Source: Coniferiporia sulphurascens
Taxonomy: Eukaryota > Basidiomycota > Agaricomycetes > Hymenochaetales > Hymenochaetaceae
Assembly (NCBI GenBank): GCA_002794785.1
Contig: NBBA01000001.1
Span: 62,001 to 126,000 of the forward strand
Direction: 5' to 3'
DNA: 64,000 nt
Shown here: positions 1-12,238 of the stretch, piece after piece
How positions within the stretch are numbered: position 1 is the stretch's first letter
Layout of the letters: the number at the start of each line of letters is the position of its first letter
Notes under the pieces: generated by a model
What the model saw: only the letters and a program-made list of their open reading frames with translations
The model's database searches: none
Told to the model about the DNA's origin: nothing
Position numbers and translations under genes: made by a program

Positions 1-3000
1 CATTATACCATTATACTAGTCCTCAGTTGCTAGTTTATATCAAAAGCGATCAAACGCCAATGCTTGACAAACTGTGTGCACAGGTAAGAAGAGGTGAGTC
101 AGCAAAGCGGTCACGGAGCGCCAGGTTTTTCCAGAGACCAGCGGGAGGGTCAGGTCAATCCCAGCCCTAAAGGAGGCTGTCAACCCTAGCTCCGTAATTC
201 AGGGAAGGAGTGTAGTATCGTTAATAACTTGCCCATGTTTTTATTACTTTGGAGCTTGGGGACTGGAGAAGTCGTTGGGTTACACTCCCCATAAAGAAAC
301 GGTGTTTATGAGACACGTTGAGGGCATGCGCCAAATACCACTTAAACTTTCGAATCAGTACACAAGTCATTGTACGTATTCAGTCTAGTTTCAACAGTAC
401 CTTGTTAAGTCTGTTGGTCTGGAGCATTCCTTCAAAACGATATTCAAATTTCAACGCGACTAGACGGAGGAGGAAGCTTCAGCAGTCCGAAGAATAATAG
501 AACTTGGCACGAGCATGCACCCGTGAATGGCGTCATCGCGAGCTCACATCGGTTAAAGAATAAGTTACCCCTCAATTATTCAGCGGGGTTATCATAGCTG
601 CATAAACGAGTATGGGAAGTTAGGCAGTAAATATCGGGAATAAGCCGAAGATGGAAGCTTACTGATATAAAGTGATGTATGGGTAGCGATAAGAGTTAAA
701 CAATACTGCGCCAAGAGAGCGCAAAGTGGGCAGTTCGCTTTTGATGGACTCGTTGATGAAACTTACACCTGGACCTTGCTGCTTAGACGGACTAACGCCT
801 ATCTATAATGCGAGGTGAACGATGAGCAAGGGAAGGGTACTACCATAAGCACATATAGTAATACTCGAGTCTATGCCCGATCTATGAGCAAAATTTGCGC
901 TTACTGGAGGACTGAGTATTGGTCAGCGTCGCCAGTCTGGACGCAAAATCGCGGTGTTAGCTGAAACGGTCAATTCCCTTGATACAGCTACATACATTAA
1001 AGGTATGTTTTGGTCGGACATCGGCCGCAGACCATATTGTGCACCTGAGTGCGATTGAAGTTGATTTGGCCCTCGAAAAAATTGACAGGTATCTATCTGT
1101 CTTTTATAAACGAGGAGCACGTTGAATGAGCGGCGCAGATTTCCTTTTAGAGAACGAGCCTCCTACTCCGGCGCTCGCTTCGTCAGCGGATGGTCCAGCG
1201 GCATCCCGTACACTACGACCGTAATTGTAATCATCTTCGTAAGCCTCTGTTGCATTCTGCAGACAGTGAGATACATACCGTTTGGAGTCTTTGGAAATGC
1301 TCATCCCTTAACTAGAGCAAGTACTTAGAGTGTCCACCGGACGCGGCCCGCCTGTGACTTTTTGAGTGCTGCTGTTCATGAATTACATGTCTTAATGAAA
1401 TATTTGGCCTAAAACAAGTGTGCACAGCTGTAATTCAGGGAAAAACTACTCGGGCAGAGGGCAATACGTACAGTCATGCATGTCCAACCCTCACCAGCGA
1501 GGTTGATTAAGCGTTTGAGTTTGCAGAATACGAGGCCGGTTTTTTTACGAATAGTGAGCTTTGCTGGTGCCTGCTAGTGATGAGCCCCGGCAGACGTCGT
1601 CGAGCGGATTGCTTCAGACAAGTAGCATTTTCTCCGCATTCGGCCGAGTTTTCGCAGCACTTTGCCCTTCCGCATCGATGGAGTCCAGCGGACAGGTCCT
1701 AATTATTATGCTACATTGCTAACCCACTGATAATGCGAATGAAAAGTACATGCTTTAGCTTGAAATACAGGGATTTGTGGTAGGGAATTAAGGGAAGGGG
1801 AAGAGGGATGATAAAGAGTACGATACATAGAACGCACCATTTGCCCGCCAACCAACTGGTCCTGCTTTCGATAAGTGCCTTTCATAATCACGGCCTTTCA
1901 TTTATAAACTTCTGACGGAAGGTCCCAGCAGCACGATATTTGGGATTCTGTCACGCCATGTCAAGATATTCAATGAAAAAGTGACAACGTACATTTGCCG
2001 TCGTGGCGGGATCACGCTCACGCACTAGAGAATCTCGAACATAGACCAAGTTGGGACGTCTCCGTGCCCACCTTGCCAGCGTATTAAGGAAACATTCTTG
2101 AATACTATTGGCACGGTGAAAGGCCGACGTTTGAGCCCTCTGTCGCAGTCCCAGGTTTCCTTTCGCATTTGAAGTCGAAGCTCAAGTTGGACTACGAATG
2201 TGTCCGGGTCCCACAACATTTGAACTCAAGTACCTACGACTTCCACGATTATTCTGGGCACAGGGCGGCATGACTCAGGACACAGGAAGCAGGCAGGACA
2301 GGGACTAGTGACTATGGGAAGGATTTCGTGTGTCCTTCGTCAATTCGCCATGGGAAACCTGGTTAAGTAATCTACTGTATAGCCGAAAACTAATGACTAA
2401 TCCCAAAAAACCCGGAATGTAGTGCCGCGTCTCATGGTTCAAGAGCTTTACTGCGACGGATAAGATTAACACCGCTCCAGGTACTTGAATCCAAAATTAA
2501 CACGCACTTCCCGTGGTGGTCCGTTCTCCCACACAACGCACAAGAAGCTGGGTAGTTACCGAGTCCCTAAATTTAGTGGCTGAACGGGATCAGAAACCGC
2601 ACCGAGAGCCGCAATGTGCACCTTCACACTACCAAATTGGACGATTACAAGTAGATCACTCCAGCCAGGTGCAAAGCTTCTGTGGCGTGGCACCAGAAGA
2701 ATATCCACTCGCCTCCCTACCGGCTGCAGGTCTCTAGACCAACGTTGATGGCCAGAAGATGTCTCTAACCCCTGACCTCTCAATCTTAAGTTGCCGTAGG
2801 ACCCTGCCGGCGAATCTCTAATAGAGCGGTAAGGAAATCTGTATTATTGTTAGAATAAGGGTACTCAACGCCACATCCCGTCAAGACACTAATAATACTT
2901 CAATACAGCCAGCAAGCCATGTGATTCCTCAGGCTGTATCGACTCTAGGCAGGTGCGTACGCATACTTATTGCTATGATATTTATTAGGAAAAAGTAGCC

Positions 3001-5059
3001 CGATGCTATCATATGGGGCCCTGGAGGGACGACGTGAAGCTCAAAACAGCGACTCCTCGCGATGTTCGAAGCATCGGTTGCAAGCCGCATTTCGGAAGCT
3101 TACTCGCGTGCTACGAGTATATAGGGTTGATCGGCCAAGTCAATGTGACACTGAAAATGTACAGCTGCCGCCAGTACATCATGTACTTAATGCGGGCGAA
3201 CAAGTTAGTCCCCGAGTGAACAGAGCATCCAGTGTTTTCTGTAGATCTTCGATTAGCCGGCATGAGGTATGGATGCCGGGCAGCTCTCATTTGTATCACG
3301 GGCCCGGTTTGATTTAAAGCAATGCTGTGGGTATCAAAATGTGACCAGGCAACTTTGAACCGGTGAACTAAACCTCGCTCCACTTTAATCAAACTTAGTT
3401 ACTGTGATAACTGGTTTCACCCGAAGGTACAGTACCTCCCTTTCAATGTCGTCCCACCTAGATCTACAGCCCTCGATGCGGCTGTTTTTGGTCAGTGTAT
3501 ACGGGTGCAATTGTCCGGTGAGGGTTTGCTGGGTATATATCACAGAGCCGAGATGGCGATGAACTCCAATGAAGAGTCATGGATACCGATTTCTGTGCGA
3601 GTATGCTATTTCCCTCCTCTACACATATATCCGGCTACCCCTCCATCCCTCAATAGCAACCTGATTATCACGCAGGTTTCCCGTTAGGCTTCGGATGCGC
3701 CGAAGTTTTAGATGCAACAATGAACATCTCTGGTTTACGCTTGCTTCTGGTAAGGTCAGCTCTCTAGGACGTTCTATCGTCTCCGCTTGATATTAACTGC
3801 CTTCCACTGACATCCCCACATCTTCAGATGCGAGTTCTCTCCCATCTGGGGGTTCGCTAGCGCATGCACCAGAACTCTTTCCACCGGTCATCTGGTTTAC
3901 AGATATAGTACCCCTCCGCTTGACCTCTAACATGTGGTTGGCTCAAGGTCTGACTATTGCGTGCTTAGTACACGGCGCATGAAAATAGTAAGTGTGTCTT
4001 TGGTTCGAGAAGTCGTTTTTATACTCTGTGGGACACCATGTCGCCCACGGTTGAACGCATTGTATCTGGTTGTTTAGGAGGATTGCGTGCTTCCGTGTTA
4101 CCACAAGTGACGAATAGAGGGAAATTGTCACGCAATTTTACTCTATTATACTTGTGATAATGCTGAAGTACGCGATCGTTCTGAAAAGCCCGATATAAAT
4201 TATTCGGTTACTAGTGGCATGGAGTTCCCAGGTGTCAAAATGTGCTCTGACTGGAAACGCGCTTACACTCTCAATAGGAGACACTACATGGTCGAGCAAC
4301 AAAATAAAGAAAATATCGCCAGCGCTATCTACCTTCCTGTCTCTGGTTCGTCCTCATTTATATTCTTTTTCCTTCAAATTCATCTCAAGCCGTTCATATT
4401 CCCAAGATGCTTTTCGATGCGGAGACGGTGGTGATAATGGAAGGGTCGCCTACAGGTACCGTTCCAAGGCGAGGCTACTTAATCAAAGTAGGAGTACTAC
4501 TAGTCGTGTTGTACACTGTCTTGTTAAGTTCTATTATGGATAATTATGGCACCAACTTGAGATCTAGCGAGGAAGTTAATTAATGCCCTGCCACCCTGCC
4601 AAGTCTATGCTGTACTTCAAGGATAGCACGAGAGAAGCCCATTTCTCTCGCACTAGTCTGACTATGACTTGTGTTTTAATGAACATTGACAAGGTTACTA
4701 TTCTCAAGGTTTACGCGTATACAAGCCGTGGCCGAAGACTTTCTCAAAGCCAGGAGTGTAAAACTTACAAAAATCAGAAGAGGCATCAAACTTAAACTCC
4801 GAGACTTGAGCGCGAGGTAAACCTACATGAAAGGTGGAGAGGACACAAGAGGAAAGGATCACGGACGCTGAGTAGGATTTCATTGACCAATGCCATACTG
4901 TTTTCTCGTGATTTGATTTTTGTTTCTATATAGTCTTACTACTAGGAACACAGATCCACGTTACGACTCCTGCTATTAGATAAGATGAAAAAGACAGAAG
5001 ACAAAAGAAATGAATATTTCGTGGTTCTTGCTTACTGAAAATCACAAGGAGAGTTGAAT
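1..5059. other. 5 kb without a supportable gene
   Basis: Only short overlapping reading frames (up to about 110 codons) occur on both strands. None carries a motif I recognise or extends through plausible splice sites. The most protein-like piece is at about 4407-4583 (+), a short frame with one hydrophobic stretch that ends at a stop. It has no recognisable family signature and I do not call it a gene. Confidence 0.5.
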
Positions 5060-6726
5060 CTACATTACGAGAAAATCTGACATCAAGATATCATCCGCCT
5101 CCACTGCCGTTGTCCTCCGCGTCATTGGACCGGAAGATGTATCGGCAATATACCTTCCTCTGATATTTAGAAGGAGCCTCTGGCACATTATGCTTGCCAC
5201 TACGACAACAAGCCCGACTGGAAGCTCGAGGTATCGCAGCTATACCCAAAACCGCTGTTAGCTGTCTCGTTCCTCGAGAAATAGACGGATTAATTTTATA
5301 CGCACTCCTCCAATGGACCATGTCAGCTCAAGTGAGAAGAACGTCGCAAAGACACTGGAGAAGATGCACGACGTCACGTTGAAGTACAAAAAGAGAGAAG
5401 TAAATGACGTACGCAAAGTAGTAAATAACAGAGTCTTTTACAAGAAACAGGGTAAGTCGGTTCATGAATACCTCGTTTCCCTGGGCTCCCCGAACAGTTT
5501 GTACACCTTTGTTTACCGCGAGCACAAACAGGATAACCTCATGTACAAAAACAGGTATCCATACCACGTGGTAATAGTTCGGTACATTGAGCGAAAGACA
5601 CAAGAATAGCGAGTTCGTTCGAACTGGACCAAAGTATATGGCTACCAAGGAAAGTATTATATACGGTGTGCTTCAATTTTAATAACTTGCTGAAGACTCA
5701 CCGCTCTCCGTCAGTATTAGCCTTACTATGAAGGACAAAACAATTCCAAAGGTCACGACAAACGTAAAGACCAGGAACAGCAGGATCCTTTTCGTCTTTC
5801 CGTACATTGCGTATAGGCGAACTTGAAGCGTAACTGAAGGAAACGTGAAGTGTAATCTGAAAGATAGTGGCAGTGTTGTAGTAAATTCAGCTCACTCTCA
5901 GCGAGCATCACAATGATTGTGCCTGCGAACCAGTTGGCTCTAACCCACGTGTTACCTAAAGTTTTATTTAGTCCGTGTGCAAATAAGCTCTCTGGATCCT
6001 GAACGTACATCTGTATTGTTTTTGGAATGCATTTGTCGCGCCGTAAGAAAACTGTTAGCGGTGGAAAGACGAGAGCAACTGACAACTGTTGTTTACGCTG
6101 TTGAGTGACGAAAGCGAGATTTTGTATAGGAACTCACGGATGCTGATGAATCAGGTTTGAATAAAACTATCAGGAATAATGTAAGAACTAATGATTTGCT
6201 TCTTCAGAGGCGGCTAACCTGAGACAATGAATCTATATGGCATTTACTAAGTATTGTCAGCTGCAAAACAATTTAAAGGGGACGAACGTCATGAAAGCTA
6301 AAGTCAAGTATCTTGTCTAACTGACTTATCAATAAACTGCACAATGTATAGGCTATATAGCACGTACTAGGAGAAACAATAGTTTTCCCCAGCCCATTCT
6401 CGATCTCTAGATGAGTTCAGGTGAGCAAAACAACTGAATTTCTCGTGGCTTGGGTTGTGTACATACCCAGACCAAATCCCTCTCTCTCGCAAACGTGATC
6501 ACTTTGATAAAAAGACATTAGTGAATTTCCTGTAGACAAGCTAGGATTTAATATACCATATTCGTATAGCAAAAGAGAAAACGAAGACACTAGAAATAAG
6601 TTGGATCATAAGTATGTGGGGAAATGGTAATAAGAAATTAGACGACGAACGGCCGACAAGCTTCGTAAAATATATGGCTTGCATATCGCCAATGATACCA
6701 TCGCATGGGACAGGTCCACAAGACAT
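5060..6726 (-). CDS. DUF6533-family membrane protein D1 (multi-exon, apparently intact)
   Basis: Multi-pass membrane protein of the DUF6533 family; the biochemical role of the family is unknown. The start exon (6651-6726) reads MSCGPVPCDGIIGD and leads by splicing to the signature SLLLYEYVITFARERDLVW. Later exons give a helix WVRANWFAGTIIVMLAE (5890s-5950s), then LQVRLYAMYGKTKRILLFL, then PNYYHVVWIPVFVHEVILF followed by a charged loop and LTLFLVKDSVIYYFA. The last exons encode FFSLELTWSIGG and ELPVGLVVVVASIMCQRLLL, with a hydrophilic tail ending at the stop at 5060-5062. Introns are short GT-AG and the phases I could check are consistent, but the exon around TM2-TM3 (about 6350-6420) is uncertain. 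The closest relative is D2 at 39131-40825, with the same exon plan. It diverges head to head from DB1. Confidence 0.72.
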
Positions 6727-7508
6727 ACTGGGAGTTCAAAGGATATCTCAGGTGAAGAGACTCTCTCAGTTTATAAGGATGATAAACCGCAGTTGTCGGA
6801 GCAAAGATGAGTTGGTCATAAGAGACTGTCCATGGCGTGCGAAATACTTTTTTGACTGACTTTGATATCATGATGTTTTATCATCCCCTCTTAGCAGTAT
6901 CCGGAGCTCCAGGGGTTCCGACAAACAGGACGGACTTCCTCGAACCCAATAGGTTGGCTGTGTGAGAGTATGATGCGACGGAATGCACTCTGGGTCAGCG
7001 CCACAGGGACTGATGGATATACTATGCAGTGGCCACGCAGTGATGCACCGATGCCTCTAGAAGAGATTCTATCTAGATATGTACTTTTAGATAGAGCATT
7101 GCTATCCCTCGGCTCATCAGCAAACTATACAATCATCATTGAAATGAGAAGATTATTGCATTATACTAAATAGGAAAGAGAAGCCCAAAGGGCACTAAAG
7201 TCTGTGCCTCAATGTTTAGCCGAGAAACCAGTCTTTCGTCCTCGATGATCCCTGGTAAAGCCCACCCGTTGGCCAGGGACATCATCAAGAATCAAAGTGA
7301 AATTGTGAGGTGGAACAAAACGAAACGATTCGGATGTTGCAGAGAATAAAGATGTGCGCAGTTTTCAAGATGCGTACGTACCATCCTATCATCAGCTTTC
7401 GTGCCTTGAAGTAGGGTCCGCTCAACGTAAAAAAACCCGTCACTGACAAGTCTCCCCGCTTTCAAACAGACTCAAGACGAAGCTTTCCCGTCTTTGCGGT
7501 CGTCCGAT
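6727..7508. promoter_or_regulatory. Divergent intergenic region between D1 and DB1
   Basis: About 780 bases separate the start codons of D1 (-) and DB1 (+), so both promoters must lie here. The largest frame (6970-7173, +) has no recognisable motif. I cannot single out a TATA box or operator with confidence. Confidence 0.35.
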
Positions 7509-9050
7509 ATGAGCTCAGGACCCCCTCTCCAGGTTCCGGGTGGAGAGAGTCTGTCCGCTCTCAGACACTTGGTTGACGTGCGGTACATGGCAGGTGAGTC
7601 TGTCTAGGAAGATATGATGACCCTTCCCATTCTCTAATACTTTATCAACAGTCGCTGGTATTTCTGCTCAGTTTTACGACTTATTCCTGACAATCAGCGA
7701 TGAGTACGAAACAATATGGGCTCCCCGCCGGTGGAATCTTGCGAAAATCATCTTCGTGTTTTATCGCCTCTCTGCGTGTATCTGGACGTTGTTATACATG
7801 ACTTGTGAGCATTTCTGACTCGGGACCAAGACTAGTTGCAAGAATTGAACTCATTTTCAGTCCTTTTCCCTCGGGTTGTTTCTAATAACTGGGTGAGTTC
7901 ATTACATCTAATGAATTCGACCTATACTGATGACTCCGGCAGTCCGAGAATCCAGAAAATCATATTTTGGCTTAGCGGTTGATTTCCTTTTACTCGTTTT
8001 CAGGTGTAATGTATACGGAATTGCGGTCATTGTCTTAGAGGAACTTGTGGAAACCTTGGGAAATGGTATGGTCATATTCACTTCTTTCACAAAGCACTTT
8101 TAACGTAACCTAGGGATTATATTCTACGAGCTCGTTATCCTGTGGGGAGGAAATAGAAGGATGTCTTGGATGATGGCAGCAGGGTTCATCCTTGTTCATT
8201 CAGCAACTTTATTATCTGTTGGAATCACAATAGCTCAAGTGGACGGTACGTCGCAATGATAGATGGGTGATGCGCTGCTAATTTACGCTTATAGGCAAAC
8301 TGCTTTTTTTGAATCTGCCGATTCAGCCACTCAACTTCCATATGTGTATATCGACAATAAGTCCATCAGCATTCAAGGGCATATATATTCCTGCCGTGAG
8401 CACCCCTTTTACTTTTTATGTCACGTGCCAATTGAAACGCAAATGCGTAAAAAATGTCATTGTGAAAGGTTGCTTTCCATGTGTATGCATTTGTGCTTCT
8501 CCTCCTCAACGTCCTTGCACGCCCGCGTAGCTCCTCGAAAGGACTACTCGATCTACTACTAGGAGACGGACTCATTCTTTTCGGTGGGTACTTCATTTCT
8601 ATTATACGGATTTAACGTTTTACGACAGCTTTTAGATTTCCCTCGGTTAGTAAATCCTCTGCTCCGAGTCGCTAGGATTGGATATACTTATATACGGACA
8701 GGAATGCGCTTGATGTGCCTTGTTCTCAACGTAGCTGCACCAGTATGTGAAGTTGAAGCAAAATTATTAAGTAGCAGCTAACATTAACTTCTCTTGATGG
8801 AACAGCCTTCACTGGGTATCATTGAAGTTGGGTAAGCGTCTGTTTCACAAGGTTCAGTCTAGAAATGCTCATGCGGTACTCTAGTCTATCGAGCTCCGTA
8901 GTGACCACAGCAGTATCACGCCTGTACTTTCGGTTAAACAATCCGAGGAACGTATTCAAGAACTACGTAAGAGGTGATGAGGACGACTCGGATGGATGGC
9001 TTCAGGAAGAAACCGAGCTACAAGCAAGGAATGGAACTGGTTCAATATGA
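7509..9050 (+). CDS. DUF6533-like membrane protein DB1 (multi-exon, largely intact)
   Basis: Second DUF6533 subtype. Exon 1 (7509-7593) begins MSSGPPLQVPGG. Exon 2 (7652-7804) carries the DUF6533 core: YDLFLTISDEYETIWAPRRW, then a TM segment after LAKIIFVFYR. A later exon gives GIIFYELVILW and RRMSWMMAAGFILVHSA (about 8136-8246); another gives SPSAFKGIYIPAV (near 8366-8400). Then come VYAFVLLLLNVLARPRSSSK (8480s-8540s), MRLMCLVLNVAAP (about 8700-8742), and the last exon (8863-9050) with SSVVTTAVSRLYFRLNNPRN and an acidic tail. The reading frame across the intron ending at about 8004 needs one extra base, and the paralogue DB2 shows the same puzzle, so a splice site there is probably misplaced in my model. 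Paralogues: DB2 (33415-34946) and the broken DB3 (26.3-27.6 kb). Confidence 0.65.
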
Positions 9051-9998
9051 TACAAGAACGTTTTTTTTGTTCCAAATCAGTAATAATGTCCGCGTATAAC
9101 TGATGGAGCATCGGGATATGGCATCTTGAATCTTTGGTTCAACCCAAGGGATTTCGCCTTTTTCCAATATTACAGTTTTAGTTGATATCTATACACTTTG
9201 TGTATCGTGTCCCCTTCCTGATCTTCGAGTCCGTTTTAATACATATTTTATTATTATTGACGGACGCTTGTTATACTATCCAAATAACTTCCGCCTTGCT
9301 CTGTTACTATGATATCCCAATGGGGTTTACCGTAAGGACGGGAATTAATGAGGCAGTGGCCCGGTGATCACAGCTGCTAGAAGTTCATTCAGGGCCGGGG
9401 TTTCAATTCGAAGTATTTGGGAGTACTTCTTTGTGGAGTTCATCATCGGTAACCTACCAGGTAGGCACTTGTTATATGACCGGATCCAAATCGGGCATGC
9501 GGAGCTATCGAAGCGTGTGTTCGACCATGCATGTAGAACCTTACTGTGGTGATTAGCTTGAGAACTTTGAGATTGGACGCATCCATCTCATGGACAGATA
9601 CATCTTACAGGCGCATTGCGACCGTCATGTTCGGCGGAGCTGTCCAACCTTGTCTGCACTTCAAGTTACCGGCGTCTTACAGCGTTTTTTCCCCCCGACT
9701 CCTGGAATAGCGATGCGTGCGGTATGCGCTAGCCTCCGGATGACATCCGAGTTTTGTTCATCCACTCTTAATCAAACCCCAATATGAACCAGGAACAACT
9801 ATGCGTGGAAGCCTACGGTGAATTTTCTCGTACCGGTTACATTGGAATTACTAGCTTGGAAACCTTAACTACACTGGCAGGGTGGAAGTATACAGTGCAC
9901 GTCTACCTCTTCCCCCCACTTCCCTATATCCACCCAATAGGACCTCCAGAGCACTTCTCTAGCGCACTAACTATACCCTGTCCAAATCCTAACATCGC
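9051..9998. other. Intergenic stretch between DB1 and MFS1
   Basis: About 950 bases. Short frames such as 9182-9367 (+) contain a hydrophobic run (VYRVPFLIFESVLIHILLLL) faintly like the loop-TM segment of DUF6533 proteins, but no flanking exons of the family could be found. The region must hold the MFS1 promoter. Confidence 0.35.
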
Positions 9999-12238
9999 AT
10001 GGACATGATGAGCGAGCAACTCGAACTCCACGAGCAGCCCTCGCACTTGAGCCGGACATCGGCTTCCAAGGGAGAGCTCAAATCCATGAACCAGACCCCA
10101 GTTTCCAGCTCGTCCCTTATTCTCTGTACGGGAGAAACGGAGCATCCAAGAAGGGATTTAAAATTTTGGATGTGTATAGTAGCCGTCATGTTTGCGTCGT
10201 TCCTGATGAGTATTGAACTTGTAAGTTGTTTATTATAACGAAATCGTGTATTATACTGGAATTTAATCTCTTTTATGGTAGAGTGGCATCGGTACTGCAC
10301 TTCCAGTCATTGTCGCGGACCTCCAAGGAAAGCAGTTCGGTTGGATTGGCTCTGCGTATACTCTGGCGGCTACGGCGTTTCTGCCCATGAGCGGGGCTCT
10401 AGCTCAAGTGAGCAACATCTTTTGATTCTCCTATTGACCTATCATTTACAATTTGTGAAGGTATTCGGTCGAAGAAATGTTATGTTATTACAGATCTCCT
10501 ACTTTGCACTGGGAAGTGCTTTATGTGGAGCGGCCACAAGCCTTAACTTTCTCATCGCGGGCAGGAGTCAGTTTTATAACAAAGCGAGGTCCGGTCACGT
10601 CATGTCCTAATACCTTCTTTCTAGCTATCCAAGGCATGGGCGTCTCAGGGATTGCCTCATTGTCTCAAATAATCATCGCCGATCTCGTTCCTCTGCAAGA
10701 GCGCGGTACATTCAACGGCCTCGTTGCTCTGTAAGTTCCGATAATTTTTCCAAGAGACACATTGCTTGTGCTGAACCTCCCTGGTAGGGCTTTCGCATTC
10801 GGCACTGCGACCGCACCGATAATCGCAGGGTCACTTTCTCAACACGGACAATGGCGTTGGTTCTTCTGTGAGTGCTAGGCTTCTTCTACAAGCTATTCCC
10901 CTGTTCTCTGATGATTGCATTTATGTAGACATGAATTTGCCCATTTGCGGCTTGACCGCACTCATTAGTTTTGTGTATCTTGATCTTAAAGTACCACGTG
11001 GTACTTTCAAGGAAAAAATTCTGAGTTTAGACTGGATGTAAGCTTACAAGCACTTAAAGGGCTATACGACGCTCACTAGTTGTTATTCATTGCATACCTA
11101 GGGGAAATTTAATTATCGTCGCAGCTACTACAGCTGTCGTCATCGGTCTCACTTGGGGAGGCATCGAGTTCTCTTGGGCTTCACCTCAAGTACTCGCCCC
11201 TCTTGTTTTAGGGCTACTGGGTCTAGTAGCATTCATTTGGTACGAGGCTAAGGTACCAAAAATACCACTCGTGAGAGCCCAAATTATATACTCTCAGGGA
11301 CGCGAAGCTCATAGACCACCACTGACAGGTCCCCATCAAGCTATTGACATCCCGTACCAGTATCGCCGGTTATATGCAGGCGTTTTTCGGCAACTTTTAT
11401 CTGCTTGGAACAATTTGTACGTAGTATTCTGTATTTCTTTGTGACGTCTCTCGAAACTAAGTGTCTTGTCTCAAAGTCTATCTTCCTACTTACTTTCAAG
11501 CGTGCAAAGGTGCATCGCTTACCAGATCGGGTGTTGATGCTTTTGGTCTGGCATTCACAACAATGCCATTTGGAATCATCGCTGGACTGAGCGTCGCGAA
11601 ATCTGGGATGTATCGCCCACAGCTCTGGGTAGCCTGGCTTTCCTTAATTACTGGGGGAGCTCTACTATCAACACTCTCGGTTGACACCAGCGCTAGTCAC
11701 TATATTGGGTTCCAGGTTATCGTTGGTCTGGGTCTCGGTATTCTAATGACAACCGGGTTTTTTCCCGTGTTGGCACCGCTGGCACCGTCCCTTAACGCAA
11801 ATGCGCTGGCATTCTTTATGTTTGTACGATGGTTCTCTCAGGTACGATCGCTTTTTTTCTTGAAACTTGTGCTTACTAACCTGATTACAGGTCTGGGGCG
11901 TTACCGTTGGCGGTACTATACTCCAGAATGAGCTTAAAAAAAGACTTCCTTCCGACTTCATCAACCAGTTTCCTGGAGGCACTTCCATCTCATACTCCAT
12001 CATTCCTCTTATCCGTGACCTTAATGAACCCTTAAAGCGCCAAGTAGAAGATGCTTTTGCGGAGAGTCTCAGGGTATTTTGGCTCACGCTCATGGCCGTC
12101 GCCTGCTTAGGCCTAGTTTCAAGCCTTTTCATGGAGGGCTTGCCCTTGCATACGGCGATGGACAAGGACTGGGGCATGAAACAGGAGGAGGGGAAGAACG
12201 AAGCAAGAGATGTCCTTTGTAGTTCTGAAGCCGCATAA
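9999..12238 (+). CDS. MFS drug/H+ antiporter-type transporter MFS1 (10 exons, intact)
   Basis: Plasma-membrane proton-coupled exporter of the major facilitator superfamily, probably the 14-TM DHA2 type; substrate unknown. Exons by eye: 9999-10220, 10282-10407, 10461-10566, 10625-10730, 10788-10867, 10929-11037, 11102-11270, 11329-11416, 11477-11841, 11891-12238. All phases agree and give 572 residues. Motifs: hydrophilic N-terminus (about 55 residues); GIGTALPVIVADLQG after TM1; FGRR in the loop after TM2 (motif A region); GVSGIASLSQIIIADLVPLQ plus ERGTFNG (motif C-like to motif B region); WRWFF; a late exon with YLPTYFQACKGAS and a Gly-rich helix GLGLGILMTTGFF; a charged C-tail ending at 12236-12238. 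A later Met (10005 or 10008) could also start it. Same exon plan as MFS2 at 30483-32728. Confidence 0.88.

Noticed and set aside
4214..4583. Possible ninth DUF6533 relic
   Set aside because: One hydrophobic run only; no LYDF/REVxLxW, AMYG or QRL motif nearby.
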